Shown: piece after piece, positions 12,501-23,860 of the stretch
How the letters are laid out: the number at the start of each line of letters is the position of its first letter
Numbering within the stretch: the stretch's first letter is position 1
Assembly (NCBI RefSeq): GCF_014905175.1
Contig: NC_057793.1
Span: 3,906,001 to 3,970,000, forward strand
Source: Aphidius gifuensis
Lineage: Eukaryota > Arthropoda > Insecta > Hymenoptera > Braconidae
Direction of reading: 5' to 3'
Length of the DNA stretch: 64,000 bases
Program-made: the position numbers and the translations under genes
The notes under the pieces: generated by a model
Databases searched by the model: none
Seen by the model: the letters and a program-made list of their open reading frames with translations, nothing else
What the model was told of the DNA's origin: nothing

Positions 12501-15478
12501 AAGAAGCTGAAGACGAAAAAACATACCGCTTTTATACTCTATAATACTTACAGCTTCTGCATTTTTATTTATTTTTTTTACTATTATCATTTTTGTTTGC
12601 TCATTCCTCATTATTATATGTTGGTATTTTTTTATTATTATTTTATTTTTCATATATAGCTAGTAATCAAACGAACTTGAAAAATAAAACCAAAAATGTT
12701 CGTTTCTATTTTTTTTATTTATATTTTTGTTTGTGTTTATAATGTTTATTTGTATAAATTTTTTTTTGATATATTTTTTAATGTTTAACCAGGTCTATTC
12801 GTATTTTTTTTTTATTATTTTTTGATATGCAATAAGATATCCACACTGATTAATTCAACGAAATAAAAAACACAAACTCAATAAATCTTTAATTGCACCT
12901 TTTGAATGTAACAAAAGACCAACTTGTCGCTCGTGATCTCCATCAAGGTTACATACGAAAAATAACGCCTAAAACCAAATTAATAATAATAAACAAAGAG
13001 TTTAATATTTTATGAATAAATAAATCTACCAAATACTGTGACATAAAAATTAATGAGTAAAAAAAATTAATAATAATACTGTTTTAATTTTTTTTTTTTT
13101 TTTTTTATTAAAAGACTAATTAAAAATTTTTTATATTAACATTTTGATGGTTTTTTTTTTTTTTTTTTTACAATACTGTATCTGTGTGTGGTCTCTAGGA
13201 ATAAATATTTCGTCGCATATTAAATCTTGCAAAAATTAAATATAATAAATATTATATAGATTTTTCGAAATCATGAAAAATGCCATTCACTAATTATTTT
13301 TAATATTTTTTTTTTTTTTTTTTTCAACCGGTTTTAGCTTCATGACTTTCCGTTAAATTCATTACAAATTACATCAATATATATACGATTGCGAGAAGTG
13401 AAAAAAAAAAAAAAAAATTACAACTCATTTGCAATTGTAATTCATAATGGAGTTGAAGATTAGAAAATCAATTCAATAAAAAAAAAATATATATTTAAAA
13501 ATTAAAAAAGTAATAGAAAAAAAAATTATTTAAAATTTGATTTTAAAAGTATCAAATTCTATGTTCAAATAACAAAACAAGTCAATTACCATATGAGAAA
13601 AAAATTATAAAAAAATTAAATTAAAAAGTACTTCATACATACAAATAAAATAGAAAAAAAAATAAAGAAATGCCAGTGGACGCCAGGGGCACAGTGAAAA
13701 TGTAAAAAAGTCAAAAAAATTATATATTTATTTTATTGTTAAACCTAGCAATCATACGGTGGTCCAATTACCATAAGAAGAGCTCTAATTTCACACAATG
13801 CTTTAAATTTTTATATACCCACCTCCCTCTTTTTTTTTATTTCTCTTTTTTTTCAATCATAAATTCATAATGTGATATTTATATATACATTTTTTAAATT
13901 ACAAGTTTGACCACATAAAAAATAAAAAAAATCTATGAAAGTCAAAAATTTATATATAGATTTTTAATTATATTTTTAATATTGTTTTTTCTCCTTTTTT
14001 TTTTTTTAATGAAATTTTTACTCTAAAATTAAGACAAAATTTGATACGCCATGAAAATTATTCTCTTTACTCAGTAGATATAAGTATGGATTACATACAG
14101 CCTTAGAAATAAACCCTCTTATTTTTTTTCGTTCATATAATACTCACAGAATAAATAAATTCTTTTATACTAAAAATATATAATTTTTTTTCTCTTCTAT
14201 CAAATATATTTAACTAAATAAAAAAATAAAAAAAATCTCAAAATACACGTGGCTATTTATACTTAATTTATTTCTGAATAAAATGAAAAAAATTAATAAA
14301 AGTTTTCACACACATTACACACGAATTCCAATGAAATAAATTAATTTTGAAAAATTTAAATATCGATAAAAAATATATATATAAATATCAAGATGAAAAA
14401 ATAGATAAGTTTTTGGATCATAAAAAAAATTTATATGCTGAGTTTATTTGAAAATATATTTACTTGCTTTAAATTTATTTTTTCTGTATACTCTATTTTT
14501 TTTTTTATGTCTATGATGAAAGAAAATTATAATTTTTTTGTTGCGCAAGGTCGGCAACATGCTGACTCTTCTGAAACTCGATGATAAAAAATAAAGAAAA
14601 TTTGAGTATACATTATGTAAAGTCGATGTTGGAAAATTGTGGAAGAGTCCAGTGGATAAAAAAAAAAAAAAAAACTAGTCGTGAGGTTGATGTAAAAGCA
14701 CGTCTTGAAACGAGAAGAAATGATTAAAATTTCAATTCATTTTCCGCGTGGACTGACTCAGCCTTCCACGTTGTTCTAGTAAAGTTAAACCAACTGCACT
14801 TTTCACGATGTCTCGGTACTTTTTTATATACATCACGAACTTGTCTAATTCACCCTTTTTTTTTTTTTTTTTTTTAATATACATACAGCTTCAACATTTT
14901 CGTTGCTCTTTATCTTTCTTTCATCTCATCTCTTTTTTACTTTTACCTCACACCAAAGCTCAAGTCCACTTCGTTATAATTTCTCCTAATGATATACTTG
15001 CTTCCATCTGATTTTTAACCATCTTTTTCTCTACCACCATCTCAACTGAATCACTGTTTATTTCATTTTTTACACTTTCCAATTTTTTTTTATCTCATTT
15101 ATAACAACTCTCTTTTTCATTCCCAGATTTTACATCATTTAACATCTTTTTTTTTTTTTCTCCTTTTTCCAACAGTAAAATAAATAAATAAATATAAAAA
15201 TTTATACACAAAAATTGCTTACTTAAAATATACACTCACAGTCTGCTTGTAAATAAAAAATATATAATTTAAAAAAAAAAAAGGCTAAATTACATTTACT
15301 GCATTTTATTTGAAAAAAAAAAAAAAATGAATTTTTCATGTAAATTAAAAGATTCTTGCAAGCTGAAGGAATGAAAAACAAGATAAGAAAATTCAAGGGT
15401 GAAAATTGTTGGGATATGTGTATTTGTGAAAATGCTGAATATATATACATATAGCCAATGATAAGGTTAAATTCACAG
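9518..15478. other. AT-rich non-coding region
   Basis: Presumed intron or intergenic DNA with dense A/T homopolymers. No exon-like unit is supported. Moderately complex islands occur near 10440-10990 and 14540-14800. The latter includes a stretch of Ser/Phe-rich open frame over a poly(T) tract that I do not regard as coding. Confidence 0.6.
10754..10778 (+). repeat. (CAT)n microsatellite
   Basis: An uninterrupted run of about eight ATC/CAT triplets flanked by CAG. It reads as poly-Met or poly-Ile in short spurious frames. Confidence 0.85.
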
Positions 15479-15561
15479 TGTAAATGTCGCACGTGTCACA
15501 ATGATATGCCAAGAGTCCAAGCTCCATTCTGGTGCCAAGGCCTGATGCTGTACATGTATAG
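15479..15561 (+). other. Candidate Cys-rich exon (weak)
   Basis: The sequence follows TTCACAG and ends in TATAG before GTGTTC. Read in phase 0 it gives 27 codons with four cysteines near the start and middle (CKCRTCHNDM, then PRVQAPFWCQG). Entry phase 0 would fit the exon ending at 9517, but the upstream polypyrimidine tract is poor and the donor is weak. Immediately downstream, 15640-15775 is a GC-rich island open in two + strand frames. It could be a conserved non-coding element instead. Confidence 0.15.
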
Positions 15562-18500
15562 GTGTTCATAAGAGAGATAAAAAATAAAATAAAAAAAAAT
15601 CAGCAGTCTGTTAGATTATATATACGTATATATGAATGCTTGCGGATATTTCCTTAATAAAATGGGGGCGCAAACGCCGAGCAAGCGAATATCAGGCTGA
15701 TAGTGGCACGGTCAGCTCGACGTCCAACCTCGCTGGAAAAATGCCTCGAGGGGTTGCCAAGGCAAAATAAGTAAGGTGAAATACTGATTCAATCTGACAC
15801 TAGATCCCCTCCAAAATTTTACTTCAGATTATAATACACATATTCAAACACTCTGTTGACTTGAAAATCAATTTTATCAAAAAAAAAAAAAATTATTAAA
15901 TATAAAAAAATTAATTTAATTAATTTTATAAATAAATAATAATAATTTTTTTTAAATATATATAATATACTTTGATAGAATCATAAATATTTGTTTTTAA
16001 AATGATTTTTTTTTTTTTTTTTTTCGAATTAATTAACTTGTTATTAATTTTTTAAATTGAGAATATTAATCACCTTGTTATTGCATTATTATTATTTCGT
16101 ATAAATTTATGAAATATTAAAAAATGTATAATTAATAATGATAAAATATGAATTGATTATCAAATAATTACAGTGTTAATTATATGGAATAGGTCAATAT
16201 CAGTATATAAATATATTTATTCAATAGACAATATAATATTATTGACGCAAATCGAAACTGTTAATTAAATTGATGCTCACGTCAATGCCAGTGATAATAT
16301 AAATTATTCTGCATTATACTTTGATTATTATTTATTTTTTTTATTCACATAATATTCTTTGTCTTGTTGTTATTCTAGACTATATACATCTAATATTAAA
16401 ATGAGAAAAAATAAAGGTCACTATCAACATTATGACCCTAAAAATGTTGTTTTTATAAAACGTGCCAAATGAATTTTCTTGTATTGTTTGATCATTTAGT
16501 TTTTTGTTCAATCGACACGACTCACTATGACCCACTGTCACCTCGACTATTTTTTTTTATTATTATATTTCCCTGCAGTCATCACAAAACGTAAGAGATT
16601 ATTAATAAAAATAATTTAATACTAAAAATTTTTTCTGGGATTTAAATAATCCCGTGACGATAACAGAAATAAAATAAAAATAATAAAATATATGCGAGAA
16701 GAGAAAAATAATAATAAAAAAAAAAATTTTTTTGCGACCTCGTTCAATCTGTCATCGGGATTTCGATATTCCATTAAAACGACTCGGTTATGTATAATCA
16801 CATTGCCCACACACGAGGTGCGTAGAGATATTTTTTTTAATTTTATATTTTTATTGTCACTATAAACAATCTGGAATTTAGTATTTAAAAAAATTTAAAA
16901 AAAAAATTTAGGCTTGATTAAAAGTGTGACAAGATCATTAATGAATTTGTGTATATTTTTTGGATAAAGCCGTGAATAAGGGATGACTTTTTTTTTTTTT
17001 TTGATGGGTGAAGGGATGACGTATTCCATATGCAAAGTGCACGAGTACGCGGGTACATTCATTCAGCATCGTCACCAGAGTTGAATAACAAACTTGCCTC
17101 GAAAAAAAAAAAGAAAAAAGATCTTTGTGATTCGAATCACAAGGTTACTTAGAGATATATATATATATATTTTTTTTTTTTTCACACCCATGATCATATA
17201 CGAAGGTTACTACAGCTATTTGTCGTGTTCTTCCGTGTGTCTTTACTTATTGTTTTCCTTTTTCTTTTATTATATATATATGGTTTTTTTTCTCTCAATA
17301 TATTGCGGTATTATTTTATCGGGTCATTGGCACAACTTGTACGTGAGACCGAAATTATTCCCGGTGAATAAACACGGATACATATTATTCATCAATATTT
17401 GACGAAAATAAATGGAAAAAAAAAATTAACAAATATTAAAAAAGGGTGGTAATGCGATCTTGTGAAAGTTTAAAAAACAAAGAAAAATAATAATCAAATT
17501 AGTTATGATTGATTTAAAAATTAACATACTCAATGTTATCAGAAAATAATAAAAAAAAATGATTTCCTTTTTTCTTTGTATCGTTGTTATATAAATATAT
17601 AAAATTTTGAAAAAAATAATTTGAAAATAATAATGAAAGCTTGTTACAAAATTGGCTTATAATAAATATAAATATATCATAATAAAGTTTATGTGTTAAA
17701 TTAATTGAATTATATATTAAAATTATCAAGAGCTGTTATTATTAATTTCAATGATTTAAATCATCTTATTGTATTGTTGTTTGTCAAAATTTATGACACA
17801 ATAAAAGTAGTTGAGTGTTGATGCTTCATCAATCAACACATCAAAATATTTAAATGATCAAACATACCAAGGAGTATTAAATAACTCAAAAATCAATAAG
17901 CAAACTGTGAAATTGCCTTTCTAAATCGTTGTTCTATTACTTTCATATGGTACAAAATAATTTTATCAACTTGGTCCATCACACAACACGAATATTGTAT
18001 CAAAAAATATCATATACTTGCCTTATACCCAATGTCACACATGTGGAATTCGTTTTAGAAAGTTTCAATCAACTTTTACGATCTTACACATATATATAAA
18101 ATTTTTTTTAAGTAAAATATTTTTGCGGAAATGATTTTTTCTTATTTCATATATTTATTTACATTTTAATGTCAAATTTATTTTCATATTATTATCTTAT
18201 TTTTAACTTACACCCTAAATTTTCATAGCCAAAATGAATTTTTCGTCCGATACTAACATTTCCTGTCGTAAACACTGACAACAACGTATTTGTGACATGT
18301 CATCAGCAGTACCAACAATTTTTTTTTATTTATTTTTACATTTCTCCAACTCAATTATCCTCAAGATGATAGAAAAAAAAAAAAATAAGGTAAAAATAAA
18401 TTATGAATAATAATTGTTTTGTATAAAAATAATTTAAAAATAAAAAAAAAATTACTACATCTAATATTATTTTTTAAGTGATTTTTAATTTTACTCCAAA

Positions 18501-18639
18501 GTGAGTAAGGAATGTGAAGAGAGTAAATACAGTGGATGGAATTTCCATGGGAGGGGAATGTATATTGTGAGTAGAGATTTTTTGGCAATGAGAATATAAG
18601 TATAAGTAAGCAAAAATCAAAGGAAAAATCATGTTGAAA
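15562..18639. other. AT-rich non-coding region with one GC-rich island
   Basis: The island at about 15655-15775 has unusually high G+C for this window and open frames on the + strand ending in stops near 15770. No paired splice sites delimit it. The remainder is A/T tracts, with one AGGGTGGT copy at 17443. Confidence 0.55.
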
Positions 18640-19260
18640 AATACTATCATAAAGAAAGATAGAGAAGCGCGAGAAAGAAGAAGAAGAAAAAAAAAAAAAA
18701 GTAGTTGACGCTAGTTGGGTGGATAGATTTTGGGCTTCGTCTTTCGGACAATTCGGTGGTTAACAGTGGCAAGATTGAGAGAGAAAAAAAATTGTAATAT
18801 TGGGTGGGGTGGTAGGAAATTTTGACAGTGGGGGTAAAGAAGTATTTGGCGTCTCGAAATTTGGTTGGTTGTCTCAGGACTGAATCACGATAGGAAGGGG
18901 GAGAGAATATTATTGTTGGGTGTGTGTGTGTGTGTGATGGTCGGCAAAAGCAGGCAAAAGTATCGTGTGGACCCTCGGTAGGGGTCGAATTCATACCTCT
19001 CTTTCTCTCTCTGTGTGTGTTCATGTGGATGATAAAGAAGGAGAAGAAGATGAGGAAGATGAAGATGCTGAAATTGTGGAGGGATTGAGGGGGTTGCTTG
19101 GATGTATACTACCACCAGTGTGTTGTCGTCTTGCCGCGCTTGCGACGACTAGTCTCAAACTTGCTAAATTTATTTTTCAACTGGTTAGAGCAGTGCCGGC
19201 GGTCGTGCGACGCGGTTCGACTGGCAACATGCCAGTTTTATATATTCATTAAAAATATTT
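18640..19260 (+). promoter_or_regulatory. Presumed promoter/5' leader region of the zinc-finger gene
   Basis: G+C rises sharply over this stretch. It contains a purine-rich tract (about 19030-19090), a CT tract (about 18995-19015), a (TG)8 repeat and G-rich strings including GGGGTGGT. The densest CpG-containing segment is at about 19125-19225. Both strands show open frames of 60-125 codons made of simple sequence (His/Thr repeats, acidic runs) that do not look like proteins. Its position about 1.1 kb upstream of the zinc-finger ATG suggests promoter and untranslated leader. No single start site can be picked. Confidence 0.35.
18921..18936 (+). repeat. (TG)8 microsatellite
   Basis: Eight perfect TG dinucleotides lie within the presumed regulatory region of the zinc-finger gene. 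Confidence 0.85.
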
Positions 19261-20150
19261 TACAATTATTAAATTATCAATATTTTAATTACAAAAAAAC
19301 AAACAAATAATTGCTATTTTAAATGAAAAATAAATTGAAAAAAAAAGTCTAATTTAATAATCAAAGTGCGTGAGTTGGCTTTCTTTTTCATTTTTTTTTT
19401 TTTTTCTATTTTATTTTCGCCAATTTTTTTTTTTTTCATTTTAACAAGTGTTTATATTTCAATATTTAATTATGAAATTGTGACAATTTGGAAAATAACA
19501 AGTGATAAATGTGACAAGTTAAATATAAACTTGTAGAAAAAAAATAAAAATAAAAGAAAAAATAATTATAAATAAATAAATGGGTGAATTTTTAAAGATA
19601 AATTATTTATTGTGAATATGTGACCAATCAAGGTCATCAGTTTACAATTTTTATTTTGTTAAATTGTCTCTATCAGTTTACTCCAAATTTGCAAAACGAT
19701 AAATGTTCGTTTTGTAATTGAAAAAAAAATATATAAATACCTTCTATTAAATATAAAAAAAAAATAAAAGGTAAATTAATTTTGAAGATAAAATACTAAA
19801 ACTAATGAGAATGACGCCATCAACTCATATTGTTAAAACTCAATCAAATTTGGCACTGTTGTATTGGACATTTACAGGTACAATTTATGTGAATACATAA
19901 TAAATGTAGGCCATCAAGTATTTTAATTTTTTAGTTTATTTTTTTTTTATTTAAAAAAAAAAAAAAAAAAAGAAAAAACATTTATTAAATGTTCATGATT
20001 GTGTGATAAGTAAGTTTATTGTGTGATAATAATAAATCAATGTGTTTGACTGAGATACGGTGACATTTAGTGTTTTTTTTTTTTAATTTTATTTTTGTTA
20101 AATATTTTTTTTTTTACATATAATTTGAGTTCTTTGTTTGTTTATAATTC
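19261..20150 (+). other. Probable 5' untranslated/intronic sequence
   Basis: A/T-rich sequence between the GC-rich upstream region and the zinc-finger ATG. It holds no protein-like frame. A possible donor (CAG before GTACAA, about 19875) suggests that a leader intron may exist, but no matching acceptor stands out. Confidence 0.35.
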
Positions 20151-20202
20151 GTGGGGCCTCTTGAAAGAGCGCCGGCCGGCGCCGCCCGGGAGTTCTCGCG
20201 GC
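20151..20202 (+). promoter_or_regulatory. GC-rich leader island with a 14-bp palindrome
   Basis: About 50 bases of mostly G/C sit between long T and A tracts, 90-140 bases upstream of the zinc-finger start codon. They contain the perfect palindrome GCGCCGGCCGGCGC (20169-20182). No ATG occurs between this island and the start at 20291, so the proximal leader has no upstream ORF. In RNA the island would fold into a stable stem, which could affect translation or start-site choice. That role is inferred. Confidence 0.4.
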
Positions 20203-20290
20203 AAAAAAAAAAAAAATAATAATTAACTGAACAAAGTGACTGTGTAAATTGTAATACAAAAAAAAAAAAAAAATAATAAAATAAAACAAT

Positions 20291-21409
20291 ATGAGTGAAA
20301 TGACGAGTGTTGATCATCAACAACAAGATCAGCAGTATGTTGGTAATTTACCAAATACAAAATATCATTGCAAAGATTGTAATATGTTCTTTGACAGCAG
20401 CAAAAGCCTCGAAGTACATTTGCATTATCAACATGATAGATTAATGGGTCAATGGGTTGGTCAAGAAGAGAGTAATAATAATAATAACAATAATAATAAT
20501 AACAACAATAATAATAATAGTAAAGCTGGTAATCATAATAGTCATGTTAAACGAGATAGTATAACAGCACCTGCTGATTCAAGTGAGTCTAGTGTGTCAA
20601 GGCCACATTCAGCTGGTTCAGCAACTTCTCATCAACTTCAACAACAACAAGTATCATCACAGGTGCCACAACAACAACAGCCACCACCTTCATTACCATC
20701 AACAATACCAGCACCATTACCACCACCAGGTGCACAATCTGGTTATCCACATTTTCAAATGCCAATGTTTAGTGAAACAAGTTATTTTATGCAAAATGAA
20801 CAGCCATATATATTACCACATCATTATTCACCAACACATGATGAACAACAAAACTCAAATCCAACACATTATGGAACGAGATTTCATCCTTATCAGCAAC
20901 AACAACAACAACAACAACAACATTATGTTACTGAACGTGCTAATTCAGTTAGTTCAACAAGTCCAAGAAGTCCAATACAATGTGATAAATGTGGTGGTGT
21001 ATTTGATGATGCTATACAACTTGGTGAACATGTTAGATCAAATCATCCAACATCACCAAGTACATATTCTGGACCACCACAATATCAACAAATTGGTGAT
21101 GGTCCACATAATCCACAACCACAGCAACAACAACAAGCACCATCATCACGAATGCATTCATCACCACCACAAAATAGTCAACCACCAGCTCAACCTGGAT
21201 ATGAATATAATGGTAGTGCACAAATTAAATTAGAAATTAAACAAGAACAAGAAGAACAATCTGAAATACTTGATCTTGATTCGCATAAAGTACAACAGAC
21301 TCATAGATATGAAGAAGAAATTATGAGAATACAACAACAACAACAACAGCAACATCAAGAAATGCAAATTCAAAATCAACGACAACATCAGCATGCAATG
21401 CAACAACAA

Positions 21410-21443
<34 letters not shown>

Positions 21444-23860
21444 AACAACAACAACGAGTTGCAACACACTCGGTAAGTTCTATGCTTGGTTGGCCACCAG
21501 CACAACCACATGAATATCATCCTGGTTTATCACCAATGGGTCCAATTGATAGTTCATCACCAATACCAGATCAAAGTCAATTTATACGTGGTCCACATAT
21601 GCCAATTGAACCACCACGTCATGCTGTATCACCAATAATAACAAGTACTCAACCAATTGGTCCACATCAAATACCACCAGGTATATTACAATCATCACAA
21701 AAAACTGGTGGTATTGGTAATCAATCATGGAAAAGTAATGAAGCACGTAGACCAAAGACATATAATTGTACAGCGTGCAACAAGTGGTTTACAAGTTCTG
21801 GTCATTTAAAAAGGCATTATAATACAACATTACATAAAAATGCTGTTAAACAAAGTAATTTACCAGATCCAGCAAATATGCCAATAAGTGCACATCATCA
21901 TCCTGGCAGGGACAGTCATGGTAATACAAATCGTAATAATGGTCCATCAAGATCACCTGAATTATCTACCTCATCAGTAAGTCCCCCAAACTTGATGGCA
22001 GGTCCCTCGGTCGAGGCGGCGAGGGGCCTGCTTCACACGCCAACCAATCACTTCACCACCAGCAACTCCAGCAACAGCAGCACGAACAGCAACGACTCTA
22101 CGTCACAAATTCAACAATCTCATCACCATCAACAGCAGCAGCAGCAATCACAACAACAACAACAGCCGCACCAACAACAAATGACACATCATCAAGGCCA
22201 ATCACAGGTCCAACAACAACAGCAGCAGCATCACAACAACAACAACAACAACAACAACAACAGCCATCATCACCATCAGCAACAGCAACAACAACAAGCA
22301 TCATCTACAACGGTAATTCACATGGTGGGCAACACAATGGTGGGCCACAATTCCCCGGCATTATCACCAATGGCTGTTCATCATCATCATCAAATGGTGG
22401 GTTCCCCATCACCCCAATTGGCACAACACCACCTGTCAATAGGTTCCCCATCCCAACTGGTATCCCATCATCCCATGAATTCACCCATATCACCCATGCA
22501 TCCACCAACATCGCATCAACACCTGAATTCAACTTCCCCAATGGCCACCACTCCCACACCCACCCACCACCATCCCATGAATTCGCAATCACCCATAATG
22601 GCGGGAGTCACATCAATGGTTTCACCGCCAATGGGGGGTATTACGATGCCTCATCAGCCGTACCCAAACGGTTTGCCCCCCCACGTTACAACTACTACCA
22701 GCATCCCGGGCCTGCTGGAGTCTATCACCAGCCCGCAAACTACTATTGGCAATAATAATAATAACAACACCAACAACAACAACAACAATAATAGTGAATT
22801 GCCAAGTCAATCACATTCACATATTGCCCAGGATATGTTACCTGGTTTTGGTACTTTTAGTAATCATCAAAGGACCTTACCAAGTTTTACACAATTTGCT
22901 GGTTATCTAGTTGGCCATGATCAATCACAGGCCGTAAACGTGGGGGGGCTTAGCCCTGAGGATAATCATCCTCAAGAAAGATCATTTGAATCACCTAGCT
23001 CAAATTACAATCAATTTAATAATAATAATAATGATAATACTAGTAATAATAATAATATTAATGATAATAATAATAATGATGATAGTCAACATCAACATCA
23101 TCAGCATCATCATCCTCGTAATCATGATGATTCACCAACAAGTTATCATGAGCCACTATCAAATATGTTGGATCCACTTCATATTGCAAATACAGGTGAT
23201 ACATTATTAATAAAACAATATGATTATTTACCACCACATGAACATGAACATGAACAACAACAACAACAACAACAACTTAATAATAATAATAATATTGAAC
23301 AAGATGAACAACAATATATTGAAACAAATAATAATAATTTACCATCAATACAAGGTAAAGAAGAAGTTAATCCAAATGTTGTTAAAAAACGTAGAGGTAG
23401 AGGTGCAGGTAAAAAAAATAATATTATAAATAAAGAACAGGATCAGGTATCCAGTACAAATAGTGTTGTTCATTTTATATCAGAAGGTGGTATACATAAA
23501 TGCATTGATTGCAATAAAAATTTTAATAAAGCATGTTATTTAACACAGCATAATAAAAGTTTTCATTCTGGTGATAAACCATTTAAATGTAATCAATGTG
23601 GTAAACGTTTTACACTTGAATATATGCATGAGGAACATTTACTTAAACATGCTGGTGATAAACCATATAAATGTGGTGAATGTCCAAAGCAATTTAATCA
23701 CAAGACGGACCTCAGGAGACATCAGTGTCTTCATACTGGTGAAAAACCGTATGCCTGTGATACATGCGGCAAGGGATTTATCAGAAAAGATCATATGATG
23801 AAACATCTTGATACGCACAAGAAAAAACAAATACATAATAATATTCATTTGAGAACGTAA
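20291..23860 (+). CDS. C2H2 zinc-finger transcription factor, poly-Gln/Asn/His-rich, 1189 aa
   Basis: Predicted nuclear DNA-binding regulator encoded by one uninterrupted frame. Seven C2H2 fingers are visible. Three are dispersed: Cys27/Cys30/His43/His48, Cys231/Cys234/His247/His252 and Cys493/Cys496/His509/His515. Four are clustered at the C-terminus, starting at Cys1071, Cys1100, Cys1128 and Cys1156, with Krueppel-type linkers (SGDKPF, AGDKPY, TGEKPY) between them. A basic stretch, KKRRGRGAGKK (about 1032-1042), is a likely nuclear signal. The middle is disordered, with an 18-Gln run at 371-388 and Asn, His and Pro/Ser tracts. The start is supported by an in-frame TAA at 20282-20284, no closer ATG, and A at -3. 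The protein ends 13 residues after the last His. The finger arrangement recalls insect developmental factors such as those of the dati/jim type, but I could not confirm orthology, so no symbol is given. Two GTAAGT strings inside the frame leave room for spliced isoforms. Confidence 0.93.
21401..21454 (+). repeat. CAA/CAG poly-glutamine repeat
   Basis: Eighteen consecutive Gln codons, mixed as three CAA, seven CAG, two CAA, one CAG and five CAA (residues 371-388 of the zinc-finger protein). The pure CAG core is the part most likely to vary in length. Shorter CAA/CAG and AAT/AAC runs occur elsewhere in the gene. Confidence 0.9.

Noticed and set aside
18647..19115. - strand 125- and 76-codon frames with His-Thr repeats
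   Set aside because: They translate a (TG)n and AG/CT simple-sequence region that is better read as the promoter/leader of the zinc-finger gene.
18965..19252. + strand 95-codon frame with an acidic run and a Cys/Leu-rich end
   Set aside because: No ATG at its start, an acidic run from a GAAGAT-type repeat, no homologue recognised, and it overlaps another frame just as long. Kept as presumed leader.
20583..21233. 216-codon + strand frame inside the zinc-finger gene
   Set aside because: It is the shifted reading of CAA/CCA/CAT repeats of the real frame (Asn/His/Ile runs) and has no finger motifs or other protein-like content.
21230..21520. - strand frame with long poly-Leu
   Set aside because: Antisense of the CAG/CAA glutamine repeat. 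Poly-Leu arises mechanically.
22098..22592. - strand Val/Ala/Cys-rich and Trp/Gly-rich frames
   Set aside because: Shadows of the His/Gln/Pro-rich coding sequence on the + strand. No start context or domain.
20291..23860. Assigning a specific gene symbol to the zinc-finger protein
   Set aside because: The finger layout suggests insect dati/jim-like factors, but this rests on memory of family style and could not be tested here.
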